Below are positions 17,667-27,354 of a stretch of DNA of 64,000 nt, in pieces. Origin of the DNA: Nibrella saemangeumensis (GTDB lineage Bacteria > Bacteroidota > Bacteroidia > Cytophagales > Spirosomataceae). Both the position numbers and the translations under genes were made by a program. How positions within the stretch are numbered: the first letter of the stretch is position 1; the number at the start of each line of letters is the position of its first letter. The DNA lies in assembly GCF_039541915.1 (NCBI RefSeq), contig NZ_BAABHD010000078.1, positions 1 through 64,000 on the forward strand, read 5' to 3'. The notes beneath the pieces were generated by a model, which worked only from the letters and a program-made list of their open reading frames with translations, did not search any database and was not told the DNA's origin.

Positions 17667-18310
17667 GTCAGTCTACCAACCAGACGTTCTTTAAGTCGCT
17701 GCGGAATCTGGAGACCTCCTACCGCAACATCCGGATTCTGTCCTTTACGATTGTCGCGGCCTGTTTGCTGATTGCCTTGGCCAGTCTCTTGTTTGCCTAC
17801 CGGGTCAAAGCCGATGCCGAATCCCGGGTGTATGTAGTCGAGCAGGGCAAAAGCCTGATTGCCGCGCTACGCAATGATGTTCGTGAGAACCGCCCGGTAG
17901 AAGCCAGAGATCACGTTCGCCGTTTTCATGAGCTTTTCTTTACGCTGGATCCGGATGCAAACACCATCGAGGAGCACATACGGGAAGCCTTGCCCTACGC
18001 CGATGAGAGTGTGAGCCGGCTGTACCTGGACACCAAAGAGAAAGGGTATTACAACAACCTGATTCAGGCCTCAGCCTCGCAGGAAGTACAGGTCGATAGT
18101 GTGCAGGTTGATCTCTCTCAGTACCCGTACCGCTTCCGCACGCATGCCCGTCAGCAGATCATCCGCCTATCGAAGATCACCGTACGGCGGCTGGTGACCG
18201 AAGGGTATTTGCGCAATGTCAGCCGCTCGGCCGAGAATCCGCACGGTTTTTTGATTGAAAAGTTTGCCGTCATCAATAATGCCGATCTGGAGGAGCGGAT
18301 CAGACAATGA
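17663..18310 (+). CDS. traK: TraK, VirB8-like conjugation protein
   Basis: A 215-residue protein with a short cytoplasmic N-terminus, one membrane helix (LSFTIVAACLLIALASLLFA) and a periplasmic domain with the VRENRPVEARDHVRRFHELF motif characteristic of Bacteroidota TraK. VirB8-type proteins join the inner-membrane complex to the periplasmic channel. Starts and stops overlap with traJ and traL by 4 bp each, indicating tight coupling. Confidence 0.9.
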   Translation: MSQSTNQTFFKSLRNLETSYRNIRILSFTIVAACLLIALASLLFAYRVKADAESRVYVVEQGKSLIAALRNDVRENRPVEARDHVRRFHELFFTLDPDANTIEEHIREALPYADESVSRLYLDTKEKGYYNNLIQASASQEVQVDSVQVDLSQYPYRFRTHARQQIIRLSKITVRRLVTEGYLRNVSRSAENPHGFLIEKFAVINNADLEERIRQ

Positions 18311-18612
18311 GAACGCCGGCCGACCTGCTAACCTCTATGGGAGAGAAGCTGACCGCACTCCCGGATAGAACCCGGCTATGGCTGTCTGTACTGGCTCTGC
18401 TCCTGCTGATCGGCTGTAGTGTCTATAAACTGATAGGGTCCATCAAGGAAGCCCGGAAGCCGCCCGTACCGGCCTCCACACGGGACATGCTGGAGCCAAC
18501 TCAGAAGCTGTTTCAACGAACCAGTTACGGTGATTACCAGCGGCACAAACAGCACACCATGAGCCGGCTGGATAGCCTGGCTAAGGTCTACTTCAACAAA
18601 AAACAGCACTGA
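18307..18612 (+). CDS. traL: TraL-like (DUF3989) small conjugation membrane protein
   Basis: A 101-residue protein with one membrane helix (LWLSVLALLLLIGCSVYKLI) near the N-terminus and a polar periplasmic tail. Position between traK and traM, size and topology match TraL/DUF3989. The start overlaps the traK stop by 4 bp and the stop is one base from the traM start. Confidence 0.75.
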   Translation: MRTPADLLTSMGEKLTALPDRTRLWLSVLALLLLIGCSVYKLIGSIKEARKPPVPASTRDMLEPTQKLFQRTSYGDYQRHKQHTMSRLDSLAKVYFNKKQH

Positions 18613-18613
18613 C

Positions 18614-19858
18614 ATGGGTACCGAGACTACTGCTACACATAGTGACGAAGCGTTTTTTCGCAAGCGTCAGGCCATGCTGGTTTATCCGCTGATTACGCTG
18701 GTGTTTGGCGCTGCCTTCTTCTGGCTATTCGGCGGAGGCAAAGGGCAGGCCGAAGGCGTAGCCCAAAACCAGACCGGTGGCTTCAACGCGCAGCTGCCCA
18801 ATGCCGAGAATGTAGCCTATGAGGGCCGCAAAGTAGAACGTCCCGCCTACGGCTCAGCTGACGGTCAGCGCCTTTCGGATTTCTCTGATGCCCGTAAGGA
18901 TACCACTGCTCACGGCTTTCGCGTGATGCCCGTCGACAACCCGGGAACCGCCATTCCGGGGCACGCCAACCCTGCTGCGGCTGTTCATCAGACTCCGGTT
19001 ATCGCCGACCCGATGGCTACAGCTTCACTGGGAACAACGCCGACGGTAAATCCGGCCAGAAAGGCCCGGAATTTGGCCGCTGCGGAGACTTCTGCTCCAA
19101 AACGCACGAAGGGTCCGGCTTACGTTTACCACGCTCCTGGCTCAAATTCGACCCAAACAGAATCGGTTGAGCCAACGCCCCGCAGCTATCAGGTAGTTCG
19201 ACCCGAGGCACCTCAGCGTGAGTCGTTAGCGAGTACAGCAGCGGTTAGCACTCCTGTAGAGGCAAAATCATCACAGCCGGCGAATCAGGAAGTGGCGGTG
19301 AACGAGAGTCCATTCAACAGCGCTCCGATCGGTAATGCCGTAGCCTTGGATTCGCGCACGTCCGTGATGGAGATGCCCCCGGCTGGATTGCCCGCTCGTC
19401 GAAGCGGCAGTAGGCAAACCGTCCGGATGATTCCTGCGGTCGTTCACGAAGACCAAAGCGTCCGCGCTGGCCAACCCGTAAAACTGAGATTAACAAAGGA
19501 TTTACTTGTGGATGGTATTACGGTGCCGGCCTCGACCATCCTGCACGCCATCTGTCAACCTGACGGTGACAGGATTCGCCTGGTGGTCGGTAATCTGCAA
19601 CTCAGTGGCCAGCTTATCCCGCTGGATCTGGAAGCCTACGACATCGACGGAGCCGCCGGCGTGAATGCACCCGGTCTGTCACAGCAGGCAAGTGGTCAAC
19701 TTAAATCCTCGGCCATGAGCGGCCTGCAGGTGCCTACCCGTAGCGGCATTGTCAATTCTGTGCTTAATACGGCCCGCTATCAGGCAGCCAGTTCCATGCG
19801 TCAACCGGCCATTCACCTAAAGGGCGGCTATAATCTCTACCTCAAAGCGCAACAATGA
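18614..19858 (+). CDS. traM: TraM, VirB10-like conjugation protein
   Basis: A 414-residue protein with a cytoplasmic N-terminus, one membrane helix (MLVYPLITLVFGAAFFWLFG) and the GFNAQLPNAE motif typical of TraM. A long Pro/Ala/Ser-rich linker of about 180 residues leads to a C-terminal beta domain (VRAGQPVKLRLTKDLLVDGI … GDRIRLVVGNLQLSGQLIPL), as in VirB10-type proteins that span the envelope. It overlaps traN by 4 bp. Confidence 0.9.
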   Translation: MGTETTATHSDEAFFRKRQAMLVYPLITLVFGAAFFWLFGGGKGQAEGVAQNQTGGFNAQLPNAENVAYEGRKVERPAYGSADGQRLSDFSDARKDTTAHGFRVMPVDNPGTAIPGHANPAAAVHQTPVIADPMATASLGTTPTVNPARKARNLAAAETSAPKRTKGPAYVYHAPGSNSTQTESVEPTPRSYQVVRPEAPQRESLASTAAVSTPVEAKSSQPANQEVAVNESPFNSAPIGNAVALDSRTSVMEMPPAGLPARRSGSRQTVRMIPAVVHEDQSVRAGQPVKLRLTKDLLVDGITVPASTILHAICQPDGDRIRLVVGNLQLSGQLIPLDLEAYDIDGAAGVNAPGLSQQASGQLKSSAMSGLQVPTRSGIVNSVLNTARYQAASSMRQPAIHLKGGYNLYLKAQQ

Positions 19859-20718
19859 AAAACCGACTTCTCCTTACTATTCTGCTCAGTGTATGCCTGG
19901 GAGGGGCGTACGCGCAGGTTAACTTCATTCAGCCGATCAGTTCGTCAACCTACCGGGCCTCGTTTGTCATCCAGGTTTGCAGCACCCGAACTACGCACCT
20001 GATATTCCCCCACGAAATCAAATACGCCGATCTGGGAAGTAAGACACTCGTGGGTGAAGTGGTGGCCACAGCTACCAATGTCTTCCGGATTAAATCAGCC
20101 ATGAGCCTTTTCCCCGAAACCAGCCTAACGGTGATTACGTCCGACGGCTGTTTGTACACGTTCCGGGTGCTGTACGATGCGGAGCCGGTGGTCATCACCT
20201 ATGACCTGACCAAACTGACCCGGGAAGCTGAGGTGCCAAAAACTGCTAAAGTCGGCACTGGCTCGGCCGCCCGGTTATCGGATAAACTTAATTCACTGGG
20301 CGTTCAAGCGATGGACTCTCGCCGGCGTATCAAGCATGTGGGTCACCAGCTGCTCGGGATGAACCTGTACCTGAAAAACGTCCTCTACAAAGACGATGTG
20401 ATGTTTCTGGTCTTAGGGATGGAAAACGAATCCAAGCTGGATTACGGGCTGGATTTCGTCAAGCTCTTTGTGGCCCAGACCAAACAGGCAGGGGAAAGTT
20501 CAGCCGCGCAGGAAGTGCCCTTAGAACCGATCAAAATATTTGATGAGAAGCAGCGCACGGTTCCGAACCGGCAGGAGCTCACCAAGGTGATTGCCATAAG
20601 CCGCATGACGCTGGAGAAGGACCGCCGGCTGATGGTGCAGGTGAACGAGCAGGGGGGAGGCCGGCTCCTGACGCTAGCCATTGGACCTGAAGAACTAGCC
20701 TACGCCAAACCCTTATGA
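19855..20718 (+). CDS. traN: TraN (DUF4138), VirB9-like conjugation protein
   Basis: A 287-residue exported protein with a Sec signal (LLLTILLSVCLGGAYAQ), then the THLIFPHEIKYADLGS and NVFRIKSA segments typical of DUF4138/TraN. It is the presumed VirB9 equivalent, which binds TraM in the outer-membrane core. It overlaps traM and traO by 4 bp each. Confidence 0.9.
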   Translation: MKNRLLLTILLSVCLGGAYAQVNFIQPISSSTYRASFVIQVCSTRTTHLIFPHEIKYADLGSKTLVGEVVATATNVFRIKSAMSLFPETSLTVITSDGCLYTFRVLYDAEPVVITYDLTKLTREAEVPKTAKVGTGSAARLSDKLNSLGVQAMDSRRRIKHVGHQLLGMNLYLKNVLYKDDVMFLVLGMENESKLDYGLDFVKLFVAQTKQAGESSAAQEVPLEPIKIFDEKQRTVPNRQELTKVIAISRMTLEKDRRLMVQVNEQGGGRLLTLAIGPEELAYAKPL

Positions 20719-21311
20719 GAAACCTATCTGCCTACCTATCCGGATTATTGATTTTGCTGTCGGTTTCGCGACCTGTGAGTGCACAACTCCACCAGGCGGG
20801 GCAATCTGCCTTCGAAGTTTCAGTCGGTGCACTGGACGGCTTTAGATTACCCGGCCAGGATAACTTCGGCTACTTCGCCGGGGTGTCCTATAGCCGCTAT
20901 CGTTCTCGCTACACGTACTGGAAGGCAGGAGCGCATCTAAACGCCAAACGGTACGCTTACGACGTGAGCCGCGTTCCGCTTAACCAGTACTTGGGCGAAC
21001 TGGAAATGTATACTCGAGTATTCGGACGGGTTAGCCGCGGCTTTGTCCTCAATGCAGGCCTCGGCGCGGCTGGTGGTTATGAACAAATTAATGAGGACCG
21101 TCCGCAGATTCAGGATGCCATTATCCATAACCGGTCGAACTGGGTAGCCGGTCCGACCTTAGCGCTCGAAGGGGAATACCTGGTGAGCGGCCGGCTGATC
21201 CTGCTGGCCAGGGCAAAGGAGTACTATCTGTTTCGCTCCAATGTGGTGCGTACGCGCTTCAATCTGGGTATCGGTATCAAGTTTATTCTTCCAACCTCAT
21301 CTGACGAATGA
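20715..21311 (+). CDS. traO: TraO, outer-membrane conjugation protein
   Basis: A 198-residue protein with a signal peptide (LSGLLILLSVSRPVSAQ) and a repeated amphipathic beta pattern ending in an aromatic C-terminal strand (RFNLGIGIKFILP). This fits a small beta-barrel and the TraO family. Position after traN supports the call. It overlaps traQ by 4 bp. Confidence 0.85.
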   Translation: MRNLSAYLSGLLILLSVSRPVSAQLHQAGQSAFEVSVGALDGFRLPGQDNFGYFAGVSYSRYRSRYTYWKAGAHLNAKRYAYDVSRVPLNQYLGELEMYTRVFGRVSRGFVLNAGLGAAGGYEQINEDRPQIQDAIIHNRSNWVAGPTLALEGEYLVSGRLILLARAKEYYLFRSNVVRTRFNLGIGIKFILPTSSDE

Positions 21312-21715
21312 AAGCACTTCTCTCTATTCTCTGCCTGACTATGCTGGCCACGGCCTGTCAGCAGGAAACCCTGAATATCGAAGCGCCCTACCGGGTAAAG
21401 CTTCAGGTGTATACGCCCGACGTTGCCTTACGTGCCCGTCAGGCTCAACCCCTGATGCTAGACCTGCGTACCGACTCCTACTACAAACAGTATGGTTATC
21501 GACTGATGTACTACCAGCAATCCGGCTTAGGTCGATTGTTCCGCGATACGACGGCAATTCGTCAGCGCATGCCAGTGGAGATACCGTTAGGGCAATCGCG
21601 CTGGAGCTTCATTCCGGAAACAACTGGGATAAATGAAGTCATTCTGATTGCCCAACAGGAGCGGGGCTACACCCGGCCTGATACACTGCATATACGTTTT
21701 CAGGTTAACCCTTAA
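21308..21715 (+). CDS. traQ: TraQ-like (DUF3872) lipoprotein
   Basis: A 135-residue protein with a lipoprotein signal (LCLTMLATAC, Cys near residue 17) and a beta-sandwich-like body ending LHIRFQVNP. Size, lipobox and position behind traO match the DUF3872/TraQ family. No traP lies between traO and traQ; the primase role of TraP may be covered by the Toprim gene at 3122-4885. Confidence 0.75.
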   Translation: MKALLSILCLTMLATACQQETLNIEAPYRVKLQVYTPDVALRARQAQPLMLDLRTDSYYKQYGYRLMYYQQSGLGRLFRDTTAIRQRMPVEIPLGQSRWSFIPETTGINEVILIAQQERGYTRPDTLHIRFQVNP

Positions 21716-21731
21716 TTCTCATTACAACAAA

Positions 21732-22727
21732 ATGAAAAAGCTAGTTATACTGTTGTTTGCCGCTCAGCTGAGCTTTGCCCAAAACGATATAAAGATTTCC
21801 CTCAAAGGGGACAGTAACACCGAACAGGCTGCCAAGCTGGAAATCATTCGGATTATTCAGGAGCGGATGCAGAAATTGACAGTAGCCGAGATGAACTCTA
21901 GGCTGATTGTCTCCAAGGGTGTGCTGAATTACTACAAAGTCGAGGAAATCCTAAAGATGCACAAGGAAATGTACGCTTACCGCTCGAAGTTTGTCACCAT
22001 TGCGGGTAATTTGGAAAAAGCTAATCCTGGATTTAGTGCATCAGCGGGAGGGGGTATGTCCTGGAAATACATTCAGCAGTTGAGCGGGGCGCTGAGTAAA
22101 GCCGATGGCATCAAACAACAACTCGACTTGGTGACTACCTCCGGCAAAATGATTGAGCTGCCGGCACTTCCGACATTTGAGATAAGCCCATCGGGTGGCG
22201 ATCCGGCTGGCGACGTAAAAGCCAAGATTGAAGCTGCCTTGGCGGAGGCAGGCATTTCCTCACAGGAAGACTGGAATAAGCTGACTAAAGATCAGCAGGA
22301 CGCGCTCAGCCAGAAGATCAGCGCCTACAATCAGGAGTTCTTTGACGGGCTGAAGAAAGCCACCCAGGACGGCAACAAACAGGTCGTGTCGATTGTGGGC
22401 AACGTAGTCGGTTCGATGTTCGGTGTGCCCAATGCCGGATCGATGCTGGTGGGACTCGCTAGTGGTGGTGGGGCTAAAGCCTTATCAGGCCTGGTGGGTT
22501 ATTTCGTCGACAACTTTCAGGTTCCCACCGAATACTACAGCGCTCCTACGTTGAAGCTGACAGATTCCGAACGCATTAGAATTATTGACGAACTACACCT
22601 TCGTATTTCCGAGCTCTATCAGCAGACGACGGCGCTAGGGGCTAGTATGAGTTTGGAGGTAAAGAAGCGTTATGATGAGATAAGCCAGCCGCGCAATGAA
22701 GTGATTCTCTACGGTCCAAAGAAGTAG
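21732..22727 (+). CDS. Secreted helical protein of the tra operon (331 aa)
   Basis: The ATG at 21732 starts a signal peptide (KLVILLFAAQLSFAQ). The mature protein is largely helical, with a Gly/Ala-rich hydrophobic stretch (VVGSMFGVPNAGSMLVGLAS) and coiled-coil-prone ends. It lies 16 bp after traQ and so belongs to the operon. Secreted helical proteins with central coiled coils in type IV systems are often VirB5-like pilus-tip or TraI/DUF4141 proteins; this one could be a divergent example, but I do not recognise a family. Confidence 0.6.
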   Translation: MKKLVILLFAAQLSFAQNDIKISLKGDSNTEQAAKLEIIRIIQERMQKLTVAEMNSRLIVSKGVLNYYKVEEILKMHKEMYAYRSKFVTIAGNLEKANPGFSASAGGGMSWKYIQQLSGALSKADGIKQQLDLVTTSGKMIELPALPTFEISPSGGDPAGDVKAKIEAALAEAGISSQEDWNKLTKDQQDALSQKISAYNQEFFDGLKKATQDGNKQVVSIVGNVVGSMFGVPNAGSMLVGLASGGGAKALSGLVGYFVDNFQVPTEYYSAPTLKLTDSERIRIIDELHLRISELYQQTTALGASMSLEVKKRYDEISQPRNEVILYGPKK

Positions 22728-22782
22728 GTTGTGTAACTAAGCCGCTTTTCTCGTTTATTTTAACGAAAAACGTCCGAACACC

Positions 22783-23415
22783 ATGAAAAGCTTTAGACAA
22801 CAATTCGTGCTGATTGGATTACTGGTGGGGCTCTGGGCTTGTAACAAAGAAAAAGATCCGTCACCGGCATTACCCTCGTATTTAAGGGTACCGACGACTT
22901 TATCGGGGTATAAAGGCTCTGGTAAACTAACCATTTCCGGCAAGTCGGTTAACCTGGCGGCCGAAGGCCCGGAACAGCAGCAGGCAAATAGCCGATACTC
23001 GGGCGTTGTGGCCGAAGCTATTGGTATTGACCTGATCCGGATCCGCTCCACCTTCAATCAGCCACTCGACTTTGCTAACACATCAACTGTGCCGGCGGAA
23101 CATCGCTCCAACGCCACCCTTCGAATAATGAATATCACCAAAACAGGCTCGTACCCAATGGGGTTGATGAGTCCAACGCCACGTGGGGAAATTGCTGATC
23201 TGGAAATCAACCAACCTGGCCCGGCTCTATACATCACCAGCGCCGGCTCCCTAACAATCAACGAAATTACGACGGTGAAGCAGGAAGGTTCGTTGGTTTT
23301 GCGTCGGTTGAAAGGCACGTTTGATGCAACGCTGTTTGGCACTGGCACCAACATTCCCGATAAAGAGCCGCATGTCGCCGGCACAGTTGATGTGTTGCTG
23401 CTGTTTAATATTTAA
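22783..23415 (+). CDS. Putative lipoprotein (210 aa)
   Basis: A lipoprotein signal MKSFRQQFVLIGLLVGLWAC ends in a lipobox Cys at residue 20 and is followed by a polar linker and a beta-rich domain of about 170 residues. It is the last gene of the tra transcription unit. I do not recognise the domain. Surface exclusion or mating-pair functions are possible for such a position, but nothing in the sequence shows this. Confidence 0.6.
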   Translation: MKSFRQQFVLIGLLVGLWACNKEKDPSPALPSYLRVPTTLSGYKGSGKLTISGKSVNLAAEGPEQQQANSRYSGVVAEAIGIDLIRIRSTFNQPLDFANTSTVPAEHRSNATLRIMNITKTGSYPMGLMSPTPRGEIADLEINQPGPALYITSAGSLTINEITTVKQEGSLVLRRLKGTFDATLFGTGTNIPDKEPHVAGTVDVLLLFNI

Positions 23416-23562
23416 CTATGGAACACGCTGCCAGAGTTGTCCTTATCGACTTCGCCATGTATAAAATTTTGTGAATTGAAAAACGCAAATAATATACCAG
23501 CCAAGTAAGTCCACCCTAACCATAGAAAATGGATCTAAACATTTCCTAAGTCTAAAAAGGAG

Positions 23563-23593
23563 TTTGTTTCCGAACGTTCCTTTTATACCTTTA
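23563..23593 (+). promoter_or_regulatory. Bacteroidota-type promoter of the rep gene
   Basis: TTTG (23563-23566), a 19-bp spacer and TACCTTTA (23586-23593) match the Bacteroidota sigma-A consensus TTTG-N19-TAnnTTTG with one mismatch. It lies 34 bp upstream of the rep ATG. Confidence 0.75.
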
Positions 23594-23627
23594 CCCAAAT
23601 TCTTTTTTACCCGAATTTCCTCAGCAC

Positions 23628-24785
23628 ATGAGCCAATCTCCTAACGCCACTGAGGCCTTAACGACCTCCACTTTTACGAAGTATCCAACCAATTACCAGC
23701 CCAATCTATTCACGGAGTCTCGCCACGAGTTCACTGAACTCGAAAAAAAGATTGTCGTGTTAGTGGTTAATCAGATTGGACACATGGCCTTAAAAGGTGA
23801 AATTAAGCCAGGTTGGAACGTCAAATTCACAATACCCTTTACAGAACTAACCAGGCAGCGCTATGATCAAATCAGCGCAGCGGCTGACTCTTTGCAGTCA
23901 AAGCGTCTAGCGTATCGGAATGATAAGACGGAGAAGTTTGACTTTATCACCCCTTTTCCTCGGGTAAAGTCAGAGATTGTAGATGGTAAAAAAGTAATTG
24001 AATTGACGATGTTCGCCGATGTTGTTCCGCACTTTGCTGAATTGGGACAGCGGTACACCAAGTATGATATTGATATTATGCTATCTCTCTCGTCCGTTTA
24101 CGCGCAACGTTTTTATGAGATTGTGTCGATGTTTCATAATCGTGGTCAACACCAGTTCCGGTACATGGTTGATCGCTTACGGGAAATGTTAAACTATCCG
24201 GAAAGTCACTCCTACAATGATTTTAAAAAGAATGCCTTGGTAGTGGCTCAGCGAGAACTCTATGATAAAGCAGGAATTATAATTGACTGGCTTCCAACAA
24301 AAAAAGAAGGAAAGCGAATTCTAGAATTGCAGTTCTCTATTAAAACACAGCGGCAAATTGCCATGGAGAGTGTTGAACAGGACCGACAATTTATTAATGC
24401 CATGCCTATCAATGAAGCTATTCAGGCCGTTTGGAAGCTCATGGCTAACTACAAACTGATGGACTGGCAAAAAGATTTGATCGTGTCGGATTTTACTATA
24501 CTAGAGACGTTCTTTCGAGTGGATTCAGAACTAACTAATGGCCTGAGACCAAAAGTTAAAAATCGCACAGCTTATCTGGTGAAGTCCCTCGGTATCGAAA
24601 AACAACCTACTCCTGTACCGGCACCTCCGATTAAGCAGGTACCAATCTTCCCCTTCCAGCCAACAGACGGCGTTTCTGCGCCATTACCTAAATCACCCTT
24701 AAGCTCAAAACCCTCTGCTGGTAGGTCAGCTAAGCCGCAGTCAATAGGAGAAATTTTTGGCGAAATGAAACCAGGTAAAAAATGA
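23628..24785 (+). CDS. Rep_3-family plasmid replication initiation protein
   Basis: A 385-residue initiator. Two winged-helix domains are visible: FTELEKKIVVLVVNQIGHMA with FTIPFTELTRQRYDQI, and YDIDIMLSLSSVYAQRFYEI with the FRYMVDRLREML helix and YNDFKKNALVVAQREL. This is the RepA/RepB (Rep_3) pattern of iteron-controlled plasmids. A Pro-rich C-terminal tail follows. Ten iterons lie immediately downstream, and a canonical promoter upstream. Confidence 0.9.
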   Translation: MSQSPNATEALTTSTFTKYPTNYQPNLFTESRHEFTELEKKIVVLVVNQIGHMALKGEIKPGWNVKFTIPFTELTRQRYDQISAAADSLQSKRLAYRNDKTEKFDFITPFPRVKSEIVDGKKVIELTMFADVVPHFAELGQRYTKYDIDIMLSLSSVYAQRFYEIVSMFHNRGQHQFRYMVDRLREMLNYPESHSYNDFKKNALVVAQRELYDKAGIIIDWLPTKKEGKRILELQFSIKTQRQIAMESVEQDRQFINAMPINEAIQAVWKLMANYKLMDWQKDLIVSDFTILETFFRVDSELTNGLRPKVKNRTAYLVKSLGIEKQPTPVPAPPIKQVPIFPFQPTDGVSAPLPKSPLSSKPSAGRSAKPQSIGEIFGEMKPGKK

Positions 24786-24962
24786 TGATCTTAGATTCTA
24801 GGGTAGGTTAAACATGGATTGAGGAAACGATAACAATTGCTTGGCTTACAGAGATTTAAGTAGAGTAAAAATTGCCCTAATAAAAGGTATTACACATTAC
24901 AAAAGGGGAGTTCCCTACGTTCAGCATCTCGCGACTCCATTTCTTAATAGGGAAAAGTGTAT

Positions 24963-25432
24963 ACCTACTAAACCTCCTTTTTCTACTATGGCAAACTCCT
25001 TTTTCTTGAACAATTAAAATAAAGAACCTAGTTTTCTAAGCCATTGATACCTACTAAACCTCCTTTTTCTCACGATTAGACACCAGGCTTCGCCTTTTGC
25101 GTCTCTAAACCAAGCATTATTTTTGGTAGGGAGTAACACCTACTAGACCTCCTTTTTTGCATTCTACTAAACCTCCTTTTTATCCCGACCCCTCACGTTG
25201 ATACTATTAAACGACTAAATTAGTAGGCAAGTAGCTGGCTTTCTGTTTTCCACATCCGTCCAAATTATGTTGAAAGATAGGGGACCTACTAAACCTCCTT
25301 TTTATTGGAAGGGACCTACCAAACCTCTTTTTTGTGCCTACTAAACCTCCTTTTGTGACCTACTAAACCTCCTTATTTCTTATAGGCAACACCTACTAAA
25401 CCTCCTTTTGTGACCTACCAAACCTCCTTTTT
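24963..25432. repeat. Origin region with ten iterons (ACCTACTAAACCTCCTTTTT)
   Basis: Copies of a 20-bp direct repeat start at 24963, 25049, 25138, 25162, 25284, 25314, 25336, 25358, 25391 and 25413; seven or more have the exact core CTACTAAACCTCC and the others differ at one or two positions. The last six are clustered, with start-to-start distances of 30, 22, 22, 33 and 22 bp, close to two or three helical turns, so bound Rep molecules would lie on one face. A degenerate piece lies at 24990. The iterons follow the Rep_3 gene, so this is the predicted oriV and copy-control region. Confidence 0.88.
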
Positions 25433-25579
25433 ACGTTTATAAGAGACTAGTAATGTGGCACTTAGGCCCTTCTAAATCAATCAAAGTAAAAATTGATAAA
25501 AGATAAAGATCGAAGCGGATTTTTGTTGGAAAGGGGGAGGAGGGAAAACATTATTTATTTACCGTTATAGTAAATATTG

Positions 25580-26368
25580 ATGGCTTTTTTCTACCTTTCC
25601 GGCATGGAAAAGCAACGAAAGAAACCGGAGAAGCGCCCGGACTCGGCCCCCCTTGATGCCTTGCGGCTGGTGCTGCGCAGTCACGCCATTGAACTCAAAC
25701 CATTTGTCCACCAAGTTAAAGACTTACCACAGGATCCGGATTTGGAGTATTACTTCGTACCAGCCGAGTTGAAAGAGACCTACCGGCCATATTACCGGCC
25801 CGGGCGTCCTTACAAAAACCTAAAGCTGGTCAACTTTGACCAGCCGGCTATCTCGTTGTCCTTCTACTTCAAGCATAAATACTCCATCAAGCAGGATGTT
25901 CCCGCTGATCAAGCCATTGAGTATCTCAGGAACTACCGCGACGAGCTGTTCAATAAAGGCTTGTTGATTCAACCAAGCCAGGCAGAGCAACTTGAATTAA
26001 AGCAGGTTGACGACTTGTTGCGGCAGATTCGAACGGCACCTGGTCATTTCCAGTACTGCTTTTCTAACTTCCATCACTTCTACCGCTACTGGTATTGTTC
26101 CTACCGGTATTTCGAAGAGGAGAAGCCGGAGAAACTGGGAAGCGCGACCGAACACCTACTGAAGCATTCAGAGCGGGTTAAAGGCCAGGTCAGTCAACGG
26201 TTAAACATCATCTTCGTCGATACCGAATACATTGCCAGAGCTATTCCCCTTTCTCAGGACAATAAGACCATCGAAAAAATACTCGCTACGTATAATCATC
26301 GGCATGCATTTGGCACGGTAGCTCTATACGTCAAACCGTCGGCTAACAATGCGGATGGTAATAAGTAA
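25580..26368 (+). CDS. Hypothetical protein next to the origin (262 aa)
   Basis: The ATG at 25580 gives MAFFYLSGMEKQRKKPEKRP; the ATG at 25604 (MEKQRKKP) is equally possible. It is a soluble, charged protein, rich in Tyr and Phe (YYFVPAELKETYRPYYRPGR, FSNFHHFYRYWYCSYRYF), with a helical C-terminal half. No family was recognised. It starts 148 bp after the last iteron. Confidence 0.55.
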   Translation: MAFFYLSGMEKQRKKPEKRPDSAPLDALRLVLRSHAIELKPFVHQVKDLPQDPDLEYYFVPAELKETYRPYYRPGRPYKNLKLVNFDQPAISLSFYFKHKYSIKQDVPADQAIEYLRNYRDELFNKGLLIQPSQAEQLELKQVDDLLRQIRTAPGHFQYCFSNFHHFYRYWYCSYRYFEEEKPEKLGSATEHLLKHSERVKGQVSQRLNIIFVDTEYIARAIPLSQDNKTIEKILATYNHRHAFGTVALYVKPSANNADGNK

Positions 26369-26588
26369 GGTCTTCTGCTAGCATAATAGGGAATCCATTA
26401 CGCCGGGCGCGGTCCGCCGTCGCGGGCGCTACTCTGGTCACAATCAGTCGTCGCCACGAGCCGGAGCGAGACCGGCAACCTTTTAATCTTCTTCGAAATT
26501 TATCATAAGGATATGTGCTGGAGACGCATACCTTTGTGAAACCACTGGCTTGGGAAACTATCTGCGGCCGGTCAGGGGCCAGAACGTC

Positions 26589-27212
26589 ATGCTTACCATC
26601 CAATCAACACCCCTCGGGATGGGCGTCCGCCTATCGGGTAAGGCGGGGCAACTGAATCTGCTGGGGGATCAGTTTATCCAACTTGGACTGACTCACCCCA
26701 ACGAGGCTATTGGGCAACTCATCGCTACCTTTGGCCATGAACTTAAACCGGCACGCCATCCTCGCTCGACAACGGGTACGCATAGTTGCCGAATAAGCTG
26801 GCCACGCTGGCTGTATCTGGTGCATATCCTGCAACAACTTAGCCCTTCGCTGCCGGATTTGTCGTTGGAGAAACAAGCCCTGGCTGTCCTCATCCAGCGG
26901 TCAAAAGAGGAACTTCGGCACTGGCAAACGAAGTGCCGAATGCCCATCAGCCATTTTGTCGATTCCAGCCTGCCGCTTTATCAGGGGGAATTCAGCGAAG
27001 GCTTATTGTTAATGGCCGAAACGGCCTTCGTCCGACACCGACCGGTTGGCGATCGGGTAAATTTTCTGGGAACCTGTCTGGATATGCTGAGCCCATCCGC
27101 CTGGATTCATCATGATACGTTAGCCTTTGTGAAGTCGATAGCTGATAACTCCTGGCACATGCATATCCTTCGCTCGGACTTAGCGGCCGACTTTTCCGCC
27201 AAACGCTGGTGA
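26589..27212 (+). CDS. Hypothetical protein (207 aa)
   Basis: The ATG at 26589 (MLTIQSTPLGMGVRLSGKAG) is preferred to one at 26550. The start looks like proteins with a short N-terminal beta hairpin followed by a helical body, as in DUF6904, but the match is weak. No signal peptide or membrane segment. A TACCTTTG -10-like element lies at 26529-26536 without a clear partner. Confidence 0.5.
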   Translation: MLTIQSTPLGMGVRLSGKAGQLNLLGDQFIQLGLTHPNEAIGQLIATFGHELKPARHPRSTTGTHSCRISWPRWLYLVHILQQLSPSLPDLSLEKQALAVLIQRSKEELRHWQTKCRMPISHFVDSSLPLYQGEFSEGLLLMAETAFVRHRPVGDRVNFLGTCLDMLSPSAWIHHDTLAFVKSIADNSWHMHILRSDLAADFSAKRW

Positions 27213-27354
27213 GCAGATAAGGCTTCTTCGACAGGAGGTTACTTCTCAAAGCAGGTATTCAGCTTCGAAGTGGGCATGCTGCCACTCCGATCAGGGGGTA
27301 CTATAATCCTGCCGAAATTGTCTACATTCGTCAACCAAGAACCATCTCTGGCTC

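Noticed and set aside
24963..25432. Possible CRISPR array
   Set aside because: The repeats are 20 bp with spacing as short as 2 bp between copies, and they follow a Rep_3 gene, so they are iterons.
26343..26603. 86-codon minus-strand frame
   Set aside because: It is Arg-rich and low in information, overlaps the ends of two plus-strand genes and has no start signal.
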